The notes: generated by a model not told the origin, from the sequence alone. Shown: positions 1 to 8,024, numbered from the stretch's first letter. The stretch is 48,101 bases of DNA from Candidatus Kaiserbacteria bacterium (GCA_016217905.1 JACRFL010000015.1:1-48101); one strand, 5' to 3'. A program made the numbers and translations.

Positions 1-360
1 CTCAAATGCACTTTCAATTCCGATGAACGTCGGTATCGAAGAAAGCGGTTGAGTTGCCGAAAATTTTAACACCCAGAAGATGATGTTAAGAATTCCAATG
101 ATAACCCCGAAACGAATACCACCCAGGATAGGATTATTATTTTCTTCAGAAGATATGAACTTCGGATAGAGATACGAAAGAGTTAGTGCCAGCGCAAGAT
201 TGGCAATAAATCCAAGAGGGATATTCGGCTCAATTCTTCCGATAACTCCCAGTTGCTGATACAGATTTTGGAAGAGTACTAGATGCCAGACGAATGCGGT
301 TGCAAAACCGATGACCGTGCTGGCAACAGCACCGAGGATGTATTTTTTCTTATTTGTCAT
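1..360 (-). CDS. Membrane protein, partial (runs off the window start); not in the supplied ORF track
   Basis: Reverse strand reads MTNKKKYILGAVASTVIGFATAFVWHLVLFQNLYQQLGVIGRIEPNIPLGFIANLALALTLSYLYPKFISSEENNNPILGGIRFGVIIGILNIIFWVLKF..., open to base 1. Confidence 0.75.
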   Translation of the reverse strand, partial: MTNKKKYILGAVASTVIGFATAFVWHLVLFQNLYQQLGVIGRIEPNIPLGFIANLALALTLSYLYPKFISSEENNNPILGGIRFGVIIGILNIIFWVLKFSATQPLSSIPTFIGIESAFE

Positions 361-658
361 ATAGTTGTATTTGTTCGAAATGTGCTATGGTCATGTCTTT
401 ATGATCCATCAGGGCGATGCATTTCATACATGCGGGAATATTTGGAATATCGAGATCCGATTGATCAGCGTCTTTGCGACTTTGCCAATAGACAATATCG
501 CGCCATCTTCCGTTTTCTCCCTTGTGAAGCTCGCGTTTTATGAACCCGCGTAGTTTCGCGAGTTCAGACATGAGTGCCGCAGACGCATCTAAAAATGCCT
601 GTTCCTCAACTCCTTTTGCAAGTTGGTATTCAATGACTTTGACCGTAACATTTTCCAT
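350..658 (-). CDS. Small protein, possibly dimeric alpha-beta barrel / ABM-like
   Basis: 102 aa ORF overlapping the next gene by 11 bp; same strand as its neighbours. Confidence 0.65.
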   Translation of the reverse strand: MENVTVKVIEYQLAKGVEEQAFLDASAALMSELAKLRGFIKRELHKGENGRWRDIVYWQSRKDADQSDLDIPNIPACMKCIALMDHKDMTIAHFEQIQLYDK

Positions 659-661
659 TTT

Positions 662-1021
662 TTATTTCTTCGGCAATGGCGACCACAGCGCAAGAGGCGA
701 GCCAGTCGGGTCAAGAACAACACTGACGATGCCGTTCGGTGTCTCATGGGTATCGTGTAAAACCTTTGCGCCGAGTTTAGACGCTTTTGCCGTTGCAGTT
801 TTTACGTCTTCGACCGAAACGTATGGTGTCCAGTGGGAAGGAATGTGTCCTTTGCCCGGGTTCTCTTTTATTCCCGCACCCAATTCTTTTGCGGCTCCTA
901 CCTTGATCATAACGTACCCGCCCATCTCATTCATGTCCCAACCGAACATATCTTGATAAAACTTCTTGGCCGCCGTCGGGTCATCAGAGGCTAGTTCAAA
1001 CCAAACAAATTGATGTTCCAT
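662..1021 (-). CDS. VOC (glyoxalase/bleomycin resistance-like) family protein
   Basis: MEHQFVWFELASDDPTAAKKFYQDMFGWDMNEM...VVLDPTGSPLALW is typical of VOC proteins. Confidence 0.9.
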   Translation of the reverse strand: MEHQFVWFELASDDPTAAKKFYQDMFGWDMNEMGGYVMIKVGAAKELGAGIKENPGKGHIPSHWTPYVSVEDVKTATAKASKLGAKVLHDTHETPNGIVSVVLDPTGSPLALWSPLPKK

Positions 1022-1102
1022 AGTAAGTTTAAGTTATTAGTTAATATTTTCGACCTTTTGAGTATAGCAGATATTGCTTGCAATATGCAAGTATGATACT
1101 CT
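1022..1102. promoter_or_regulatory. Divergent promoter region with candidate HxlR operator
   Basis: Minus strand TTGCAT-18 nt-TATACT; inverted repeat CTTGC-AATAT-GCAAG lies between the promoters; TATGAT box at 1092-1097 on the plus strand. Confidence 0.6.
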
Positions 1103-1108
1103 GTGTAC

Positions 1109-1537
1109 ATGAAGAAGTCAAGAAGATCAGACTGTCCAATCAATTTTGCACTTCAGACTTTCGGCGATACGTGGTCGCTCTTAATTATTCGCGACCTCAT
1201 GTTTTTCGGAAAGACATACTATGGAGATTTTCTCAAATCCGATGAACACATAGCAACTAATATTCTTGCCGACAGACTTGCTCGGCTTGAACAGGTTGGA
1301 ATCATACGAAAAATCCCAAACATAAAAGACAAACGAAAAGACGCATACCAATTAACTGAAAAAGGAGTAGACCTTTTGCCGATGTTGCTTGAAATAATAG
1401 TGTGGAGCGCAAAATACGATTCAAAAACCGCCGCGCCAAAAGACTTTGTCGCTCAAGCGAAAAACAATCGAGAAAAACTCATCAAGCAAATCAAAACTGC
1501 GTTAAAACAGGGCGAGGTTTTATTTCAGCCTAAATAA
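1109..1537 (+). CDS. HxlR family transcriptional regulator
   Basis: CPINFALQTFGDTWSLLIIRDLMFFGKTYYGDFLKSDEHIATNILADRLARLEQVGII..YQLTEKG, HxlR winged helix; ATG preferred over the GTG at 1103. Confidence 0.93.
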   Translation: MKKSRRSDCPINFALQTFGDTWSLLIIRDLMFFGKTYYGDFLKSDEHIATNILADRLARLEQVGIIRKIPNIKDKRKDAYQLTEKGVDLLPMLLEIIVWSAKYDSKTAAPKDFVAQAKNNREKLIKQIKTALKQGEVLFQPK

Positions 1538-1700
1538 TATGGAAACGGCGAAGCAAAACCAAAAATTTCCTTTCCATTTTTTGTCGGCTCCCCCCACACC
1601 TCCCGCCGAAAATCATAAATAAGGAAGGAAAATTTTTGGTTTTTGCTCCCGCGACCGCAGGGAGCGGACGAGGCGCGCCCATTCGCTTCGCCACGCAATC

Positions 1701-1743
1701 GGAGCGTACAATTTAGTTTCAAGCCACCACGCGCTTCGCGCGT
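1701..1743. repeat. Intergenic repeat copy 1
   Basis: GGAGCGTACAATTTAGTTTCAAGCCACCACGCGCTTCGCGCGT; 41/43 identical to 5003-5045. Confidence 0.9.
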
Positions 1744-1782
1744 CCCACCTTCTGGCTTTGAAAAAGCCGTTGAGTTCTGTAT

Positions 1783-1858
1783 TGGTGGGCGATGCAGGAC
1801 TCGAACCCGCGGCATCTTCGGTGTAAGCGAAGCGCTCTACCAACTGAGCTAATCGCCC
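1783..1858 (-). tRNA. tRNA-Val(TAC), CCA encoded
   Basis: Cloverleaf GGGCGAT TA GCTC...GAGC G CTTCG CTTACAC CGAAG ATGCC GCGGG TTCGAGT CCTGC ATCGCCC A CCA. Confidence 0.95.
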
Positions 1859-1983
1859 GATCCTTTTAGTGTATCCACAACTCGTCTAAAACGCCATCTC
1901 CACAAACTATAGAACATCCTATATTACAATCATAACTAACTAGTTCAATATGAAAAAAAATCGAGAAGGATCGTGCGCGTGTT

Positions 1984-2655
1984 TTGCGAAAACAAGGTCA
2001 TTCAATGAATGAAATAGCGCGCATCCTCGGCGTTGCGAAGGATAGTGTGAGTTTGTGGACTGGAGACATTGAACTCACCTCTAGACAAAAACAGAAATTA
2101 TCTGAACACGGACGATCTGTTGAGTCAGTCGAACGTCGACGTCTCGCCCGCTTAACCAACGAACGTGCTCGAAGACGAACGTACTTTGAAGAGTGGATTA
2201 CTAAGATCGAAAGAGTATCAAAGAATGAACTATTTTTTCTAGGCACAGCTCTTTATTGGGGTGAAGGCTCTAAGACAAATCGTGGTACAGTCAATTTCAC
2301 TATCAGCGACCCGCAGAGCATCCAGATCATGATGCGCTATTTCAAAGAATGGTGTAACGTACCAGATCTAAAATTCAGAGGTCATGTAATACTACATCCG
2401 CACCTCGACGCACAAAAAGCTGAACGCTACTGGAGCCGAATCTCAGGTATTCCGATTACTCGATTTCACAAAACATCAACGCAACACAATAAAGCAAGTC
2501 AGAACAAAAAAGATAGTTTGCCACTTGGAACTTTTTCAATCGGAATTTACGATACCATACTTTACTTAAGACTTATGGGATGGATGCAAGGCATGTATAA
2601 TCGGCTGATAGAGAAAAACAGGCAAGTCCCACCTAGGTATGATCAGTTTCTCTGA
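1984..2655 (+). CDS. HTH plus LAGLIDADG-like domain protein; real start probably 1950 through a frameshift
   Basis: MNEIARILGVAKDSVSLWTGDIEL helix-turn-helix, then LGTALYWGEGSK and related motifs; only TTG/ATG starts inside the HTH. Confidence 0.6.
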   Translation: MRKQGHSMNEIARILGVAKDSVSLWTGDIELTSRQKQKLSEHGRSVESVERRRLARLTNERARRRTYFEEWITKIERVSKNELFFLGTALYWGEGSKTNRGTVNFTISDPQSIQIMMRYFKEWCNVPDLKFRGHVILHPHLDAQKAERYWSRISGIPITRFHKTSTQHNKASQNKKDSLPLGTFSIGIYDTILYLRLMGWMQGMYNRLIEKNRQVPPRYDQFL

Positions 2656-2700
2656 TTTTAAGGCACGGATGAAACCAAACAGTATGCTATATACGTTTGT

Positions 2701-3402
2701 ATGCATATGAACGAAGCACCTTCGGCGCCCTCATGCGTCGGCATTATCATGGATGGCAATCGCCGCTGGGCGAAGGCGCGCGGACTGCCCGCATTTGAGG
2801 GTCACAGAGCGGGAGGAGAAACGCTAAAGAGCGTAGTAAGGTGGGCAAAAGATGCCGGAGTAGAACACATCATCTTCTACACCTTTTCAACAGAAAATTG
2901 GAACCGCTCGGAAGAAGAAGTATCGTACCTTCTTAACTTAATTGAGGAATTCATTGGAACAGAGTTGGAACATTTTAACGCAGAGGGCGGCGTATTGCAT
3001 TATGTTGGTGATTTGTCGCGGTTTTCAGAAAAGTTGCAAAGGACACTGAAGGATTCTGAAATAAAAACGGCGCGTAATTTTGGCCCACATGTTTATTTTG
3101 CCCTTAACTATGGCGGGCGGCAGGAAATTCTCTCCGCAGTCCGCAACATCGTTTCGAAAAATCCGCAAGAAGGAGACATTACCGACGCCTACTTCGCTGC
3201 ACATTTGCAAACGGGCACTATGCCGGATCCCGATATCATCATCAGAACTTCTGGTGAAAAGCGTCTCTCGGGATTCCTCCCGTGGCAGTCGGTCTACAGC
3301 GAGCTTTTTTTCTCCGATACGCTCTGGCCCGACTTTACTAAAGAAGAATTCGATTCAATTCTTGCAGAATTCGCGACACGCGAACGCCGCCGCGGAAAAT
3401 GA
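2701..3402 (+). CDS. uppS: Isoprenyl transferase (undecaprenyl diphosphate synthase)
   Basis: IIMDGNRRWAKARGLP..GHRAGGETLK...YTFSTENWNRS...PDPDIIIRTSGEKRLSGFLPWQSVYSELFF. Confidence 0.97.
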   Translation: MHMNEAPSAPSCVGIIMDGNRRWAKARGLPAFEGHRAGGETLKSVVRWAKDAGVEHIIFYTFSTENWNRSEEEVSYLLNLIEEFIGTELEHFNAEGGVLHYVGDLSRFSEKLQRTLKDSEIKTARNFGPHVYFALNYGGRQEILSAVRNIVSKNPQEGDITDAYFAAHLQTGTMPDPDIIIRTSGEKRLSGFLPWQSVYSELFFSDTLWPDFTKEEFDSILAEFATRERRRGK

Positions 3403-4082
3403 ATCTCCCTGTCCTTTACGAAGACAATGATGTCGTCGCGGTGGCGAAACCCGCGGGGCTCATCACGCATTCTGATGGGCGGACGCAGGAAGAAACGGCG
3501 GAGGACTGGTTTAAAGAAAAATATCCCCGCGCGGAGGGCGGGTACGCGCATCGGCTCGATCGCGACACCTCGGGCGTGCTCGTCTTCGCGAAGAACGCCG
3601 CCGCCTATGAATTCTTACGCAACGCATTTCACGATAGAAAGGTACAGAAAACCTATCTCACATTCGTTCATGGCGTGCCGAAAGAGAAGAAGGGCGTTAT
3701 AGAGTTCGACATCGGTCGCTCGCGCAAGGACTTCCGCCTCCGGAGCGCTCAGCCCAAAGCGAAGGGGCGCCTGCGCGAAGCGCTCACGCGCTACGAGGTA
3801 CTCGGCGAGGCGGGGAAGTTCGCGCTCCTAAGCGTGAGCCCGGAGACGGGCAGGACGCACCAGATCCGCGTCCACCTCAAGGCTATTCATCACCCGATTG
3901 TCGGCGACGCGCTCTACGCCCCGAACCATCCGCCCGCGCTCGGCATTACGCGACTCGGCCTCCATGCCTACCGGCTCGATCTCCCGCTTCCTTTGGGGGG
4001 CCGTACGCTCATTACGGCACCCGTACCGGACGATCTCATGAGCGCATTTGCTCAATTTCCTGACGCGTGCTACAGTCGCTGA
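3399..4082 (+). CDS. RluA/RluD family pseudouridine synthase
   Basis: AHRLDRDTSGVLVFAKN...TGRTHQIRVHLKAIHHPIVGD. Confidence 0.95.
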   Translation: MNLPVLYEDNDVVAVAKPAGLITHSDGRTQEETAEDWFKEKYPRAEGGYAHRLDRDTSGVLVFAKNAAAYEFLRNAFHDRKVQKTYLTFVHGVPKEKKGVIEFDIGRSRKDFRLRSAQPKAKGRLREALTRYEVLGEAGKFALLSVSPETGRTHQIRVHLKAIHHPIVGDALYAPNHPPALGITRLGLHAYRLDLPLPLGGRTLITAPVPDDLMSAFAQFPDACYSR

Positions 4083-4085
4083 CAC

Positions 4086-4583
4086 ATGCGAAAAGTAATC
4101 ACTCCGGTTAATGTAGAAGGGCGCGCGAAGCTCGGCATCCGCGCGGGCGACACGGTGCGCGTTGTGCAGAACATCGTGGAGCTCAAGAAAGGCCGCGGCA
4201 CCGACAAAAAGGAGAAGACGACCAAGAACGCCCGCAAACAAACGTTCGAAGGTCTCGTCCTCTCGACCAAGCACGGGCGCGAGGCGGGCGGGATGTTCAC
4301 CGTGCGCGCGACGCTCTCGGGCGTCGGCGTCGAGAAAACGTTCCCGCTCTACTCGCCTTCCATCGACTCGATCGAGATCGTAAAGCGCTCCAAGGTCCGC
4401 CGCGCGAAGCTGTACTTCATCCGCGCGAAGGCGGCCAAGGCGGTGCGTCGCCAGCTGCGCAATACGCGCATGATGTCGCTCAAGAGCGATGAGACAATCG
4501 CTTCAGCAGAGGTAGCTCGCGAAGTTGAAACAGAAACAGAAGTCGTCGCGCCCGTTGTTGAACGGGAAGAAGTTGTAGTATAG
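4086..4583 (+). CDS. rplS: 50S ribosomal protein L19
   Basis: GDTVRVVQNIVELKKG..RKQTFEGLVLSTKHG..GMFTVR..SGVGVEKTFPLYSPSIDSIEIVKRSKVRRAKLYFIR. Confidence 0.93.
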   Translation: MRKVITPVNVEGRAKLGIRAGDTVRVVQNIVELKKGRGTDKKEKTTKNARKQTFEGLVLSTKHGREAGGMFTVRATLSGVGVEKTFPLYSPSIDSIEIVKRSKVRRAKLYFIRAKAAKAVRRQLRNTRMMSLKSDETIASAEVAREVETETEVVAPVVEREEVVV

Positions 4584-4594
4584 TGTTTCAGTCT

Positions 4595-4680
4595 GCCCAG
4601 GTGGTGAAACGGCAGACACGCCACCTTGAGGTGGTGGTTCCCGCAAGGGATTGGAGGTTCGAGTCCTCTCCTGGGCACCA
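4595..4680 (+). tRNA. tRNA-Leu(GAG), CCA encoded
   Basis: GCCCAGG acceptor, CCACC-TTGAGGT-GGTGG anticodon arm, long variable arm, GGAGGTTCGAGTCCTCT T arm, CCTGGGC A CCA. Confidence 0.95.
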
Positions 4681-4909
4681 GTAGTAACTTGTTCGGAATT
4701 AAGAATAAGGAGCGATTTTGCGGGAGCCAAAATCGCGCTTTGATTTTCGGCAAAACTCTTTCCGCCTGCGGCGAAAACAAAAGCGGATTTTACCCTGCGG
4801 AGCGCGGCGTACTCGCCGCGCGGAGCAGTCATTTCCGACAAAGTTAGTTTTGGTGCTGTAATTATACACTTTGCTCGAACCTTTTTCGAGCGGAAACTGA
4901 ATGAATCAG

Positions 4910-5000
4910 CCCCGCCACCGCCTCGCAGAGCCTCGGCGGACACCAAGGAACATTTTTCCTTTTTGGTGTTGCCGAGTGAAGCAAGGCGGCGGCGGGGCTT
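4910..5000. repeat. Large imperfect inverted repeat (cruciform/hairpin)
   Basis: AGCCCCGCCaCCGCCT...AGGCGGcGGCGGGGCT with inner ACACCAA...TTGGTGT. Confidence 0.75.
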
Positions 5001-5002
5001 TC

Positions 5003-5045
5003 GTGGAGCGTAGGATTTAGTTTCAAGCCACCACGCGCTTCGCGC
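5003..5045. repeat. Intergenic repeat copy 2
   Basis: GGAGCGTAGGATTTAGTTTCAAGCCACCACGCGCTTCGCGCGT. Confidence 0.9.
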
Positions 5046-5215
5046 GTGCGACATCATTTGTTTTGAAAATAGGTGCGAGCTTGGTACAATAGAGACACAC
5101 AGTTGGATACAAAATCAGAAACCATACGTTGAAAAATCATAGATTTTTGCTACGCTTGTTTTGTAGGCAAAGAAAGTAATGACTCATATTTCTATACTAT
5201 CAAAAGTAGCATACT

Positions 5216-5524
5216 ATGGCAACTATATCACAGAACATTAAACGAATACGAGCAAAACAAGGATTAACGCAAGACGGCTTGGCGAAAAAAGCCAATATCA
5301 AATACTCTACCCTTACAAAAATTGAAGGTGGTGTCGTTACTAAGCCAAGCGTTCAGACGATCCAAAAAATCGCCAAGTCGTTAGGCGTTCCAATAGAAGA
5401 GTTATTATTGCTTTTATCTTTAAAAAAGAATTTGCCGCCAAAAATTAAATCAATTAAAATACAATTATGGAAAATTCAAAAACATATAATCTCTTTAGAT
5501 ATCTCGCCATTGCCGGAAATATAA
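5216..5524 (+). CDS. XRE family helix-turn-helix regulator
   Basis: NIKRIRAKQGLTQDGLAKKANIKYSTLTKIEGG...PSVQTIQKIAKSLGVPIEELL. Confidence 0.93.
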   Translation: MATISQNIKRIRAKQGLTQDGLAKKANIKYSTLTKIEGGVVTKPSVQTIQKIAKSLGVPIEELLLLLSLKKNLPPKIKSIKIQLWKIQKHIISLDISPLPEI

Positions 5525-5664
5525 TTTTCTTTCTTTGGATTTTATACAATGGAATAAATGAGGGATTCCAAGGAACCCCTCCTGAGATAGTTTCTTACAT
5601 CGGATTGATGATTTTACTGCTTCTTAACGCCTTTCTTATTTATAGCCGCCAAATAAAAAACTGA
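5467..5664 (+). CDS. Small two-TM membrane protein
   Basis: 65 aa with two hydrophobic helices; overlaps the XRE gene. Confidence 0.7.
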   Translation: MENSKTYNLFRYLAIAGNIIFFLWILYNGINEGFQGTPPEIVSYIGLMILLLLNAFLIYSRQIKN

Positions 5665-5676
5665 TATAATAACATT

Positions 5677-5904
5677 ATGAATAAAAATTGGTTTAAAAAA
5701 ATGGGATGGATTTATCAACCTGTTTCTTGGCAGGGGGCATTAGTAACTTTCTTGCTTATTCTATTTTTGGTTCAGGTCTTTATAGCGATTGATAGGAATT
5801 CTCATTCTGTTAGCGATACCCTTTATGGGATTTTCCCATATTGGATACCGGCTATCCTTGTTTGGCTTTGGATTGGCTCGAAAACAAATCAACAGGACCG
5901 TTAA
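5677..5904 (+). CDS. Small membrane protein
   Basis: 75 aa, two hydrophobic segments, follows 5467-5664 closely. Confidence 0.65.
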   Translation: MNKNWFKKMGWIYQPVSWQGALVTFLLILFLVQVFIAIDRNSHSVSDTLYGIFPYWIPAILVWLWIGSKTNQQDR

Positions 5905-5980
5905 GACCACCAAAGAAAAACTATGCAAAAATAACCACATGGAACCAAAATTGAACACAATCAATAAAAGGAGCGCTGAA

Positions 5981-6385
5981 ATGGAAGATATAAAAATAAA
6001 TGTAAAGTTTAAGATTTCAGCATTATGGATAGCCATGCTGTTTGTATTTGCCTATGTGGATATTTTTGCATTTTATAGGCCCGGAATTATTGAGGGAATA
6101 ATGGCGGGGAAAGTAGCAGCTTTTCAGATTGATCAAGTATTCTTGTTCCTAACTACTCTCTATATAACGATTCCGAGCATTATGGTTTTTCTATCTCTAG
6201 TATTGAAGCCTGTAATAAATCGCTGGGCAAATATCATAGTCGGCATACTTTATATTGTGAGTATTTTACTTAGCCTTATAGGAGAGGTCTGGTTTTTTAT
6301 ATTTGGCAGTATTGTAGAGAGTTTACTGTTATCGCTGATTGTTTGGTACGCGTGGAAGTGGCCTAAACGGGAAGATTATCTCTAA
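5981..6385 (+). CDS. DUF6326-like four-TM membrane protein
   Basis: AAAGGAG Shine-Dalgarno before ATG 5981; MEDIKINVKFKISALWIAMLFVFAYVDIF..PGIIEGIMAGKV...IVWYAWKWPK; alternative start 5939. Confidence 0.8.
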   Translation: MEDIKINVKFKISALWIAMLFVFAYVDIFAFYRPGIIEGIMAGKVAAFQIDQVFLFLTTLYITIPSIMVFLSLVLKPVINRWANIIVGILYIVSILLSLIGEVWFFIFGSIVESLLLSLIVWYAWKWPKREDYL

Positions 6386-6482
6386 TGTACGGTGCGTGAG
6401 CTTTCTGCTGGCACAAATCCCGTCGGCGCGGGTCAGTTCCGCTCAAAAAAGCTCGGATTTCGTCAAACAAACGCACAAAGGA

Positions 6483-6513
6483 AAAGCCCGGAGCGCATGC
6501 GCTCCGGGCTTTG
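6483..6513. terminator. Rho-independent terminator
   Basis: AAAGCCCGGAGCGCATGCGCTCCGGGCTTT perfect palindrome downstream of the 6525-6698 minus-strand ORF. Confidence 0.85.
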
Positions 6514-6524
6514 TTGCATGCGGA

Positions 6525-6698
6525 TCATCGGGGACGGGACCCGAGCACGGTGTGCCCGACCCGGTCCCAATCGACACCGAAGCACAGCGCCGCGCTGAGG
6601 ATGGCAACCAGCGCCAGCCACATCCATGTGTCCCTGGACAATCCAAGAAACACTTTCTTGTCCCACCAATTTTGGTAGGGGGGTTTTGCGTCGTACAT
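6525..6698 (-). CDS. Single-TM microprotein (57 aa), not in the ORF track
   Basis: GGAGGAGAG Shine-Dalgarno, then MYDAKPPYQNWWDKKVFLGLSRDTWMWLALVAILSAALCFGVDWDRVGHTVLGSRPR*; sigma70-like promoter TTGACT-16-TACGCT upstream. Confidence 0.75.
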   Translation of the reverse strand: MYDAKPPYQNWWDKKVFLGLSRDTWMWLALVAILSAALCFGVDWDRVGHTVLGSRPR

Positions 6699-6792
6699 AA
6701 TCTCTCTCCTCCTCGAAGGAATCCCGAACTAAAGCGTAGCACCTCTTGATAAAAAGTCAAGCATCGCAAAACGACCTGTATACTGAGGATAT

Positions 6793-7326
6793 ATGCTCTA
6801 TACAGGAAAAGGAGACGGCGGGACGACGACGGCATTTGGCTGTAATCAGCAGCGGATCTCGAAGTCTTCCGAATTGCCGAAGGCGCTCGGGGCGCTCGAT
6901 GAGTTGAATGCGTATCTCGGACTTGTGAAGATGCGGAGCGCGGCAGAGCCGCGCATAAAAGAAGCGGTGCGCGATGCACAGGATACGCTCTTTATAATCC
7001 AGGCCGAAGTCGCGGGCGCGGATAAGAGGGTGGGGGAGAGCGCAGTGGAAGGTATCGAAAAAATAGTGAATGATATAGAGAAAGAAATTCCTCCCCTCAA
7101 AGGATTCTCCATTGCGGGTGGCACCGAGCTCTCCGCGCTCCTTGACGTCGCGCGGACGCTCGCGCGGAGAGCCGAGCGGCGCGTCATCGCGGTGAAGGAA
7201 ATGAATCTGCGCGACGTCACTCCGGCGACACTCGCGTATCTGAACCGTCTCTCCTCGCTCCTCTTCGCGCTCGCGCGTCTTGCCAACCACCTCGCCGGCG
7301 TTGCGGAGGAAACGCCGCGGTATTAG
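6793..7326 (+). CDS. PduO-type cob(I)alamin adenosyltransferase
   Basis: YTGKGDGGTT..., LGALDELNAYLGL, LFIIQAEVA, ARTLARRAERRV, YLNRLSSLLFALAR. Confidence 0.93.
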   Translation: MLYTGKGDGGTTTAFGCNQQRISKSSELPKALGALDELNAYLGLVKMRSAAEPRIKEAVRDAQDTLFIIQAEVAGADKRVGESAVEGIEKIVNDIEKEIPPLKGFSIAGGTELSALLDVARTLARRAERRVIAVKEMNLRDVTPATLAYLNRLSSLLFALARLANHLAGVAEETPRY

Positions 7327-8024
7327 CCGGCGCGTTTCTCGTGCAGAGCGATTTCGTGGATTGAACGATTGCGGTGGATGATCTCGTCGTTCCGCACACT
7401 CCGAAAGAATTCATACTGGCTTCTCGGGTGGCGACCATACTGGGCGAGGAACTCGCTCTCGATAGATCTGCTCTTCAGCATCTCTTCGTTCTCCGCGAGG
7501 AAGAGGGAGTATTGATCGAATGCGTGCTGCTCGAAAAGGTAATTAGTCTCGAGCGACCAGCGCGGGTTGATGAAGTACAAAAGGTATGACAGCCAGAAAT
7601 AGAAAAAAGCGAAAAGCGTCGGGATGAGCGTGTGGCGGACGATACCGGCACGCTTCTCTTTGCGCGCGAGGGTGGAAATGACGACAACATGCATCGTTTC
7701 GTTTTCAGAAGCGAAGTGTGCAAATCGCGCGATAGTCGAGAGTTTGAGCGCGCGCCGCTCGTTCGAATAGAAGAGAGTGAGGAGCGTGAACGCAGCCGAG
7801 GTCCATGAGTGATAGGGGACGCGCGCGATAACCTCGACGGCGCGAAACTTAAGATACGAAGGTTTTCCATACACTGCGTTGCCGCACCATACGAGCACCA
7901 CGCCGAGGATTCTAGGCACGAGACCGACGTTATATGCGTCGAGCGGCTCTTTATACGCCCGCAAAGTCGCTTCGTCGTTCAGAGCCTCCACAAGCTTCTC
8001 GAACTCCTCGTATTCGTCCTGCAT
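7323..8024 (-). CDS. Alternative oxidase-like diiron protein
   Basis: RAVEVIARVPYHSW, ENETMHVVV, FEQHAFDQYSLFL and RNDEIIHRN match the four carboxylate/His ligand motifs of AOX. Confidence 0.85.
   Translation of the reverse strand: MQDEYEEFEKLVEALNDEATLRAYKEPLDAYNVGLVPRILGVVLVWCGNAVYGKPSYLKFRAVEVIARVPYHSWTSAAFTLLTLFYSNERRALKLSTIARFAHFASENETMHVVVISTLARKEKRAGIVRHTLIPTLFAFFYFWLSYLLYFINPRWSLETNYLFEQHAFDQYSLFLAENEEMLKSRSIESEFLAQYGRHPRSQYEFFRSVRNDEIIHRNRSIHEIALHEKRAG

Noticed and set aside
1613-1843. ORF MVERFAYTEDAAGSSPASPT... across tRNA-Val
   Set aside because: Translation through the tRNA and hairpin-rich spacer; typical spurious tRNA-overlapping ORF.
4503-5057. ORF across tRNA-Leu and the intergenic repeat
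   Set aside because: Overlaps rplS and tRNA antisense; WWLETK segment is the translated repeat.
6339-6749. 136-aa plus-strand ORF in the intergenic region
   Set aside because: Overlaps the terminator palindrome and the SD-equipped microprotein on the opposite strand.
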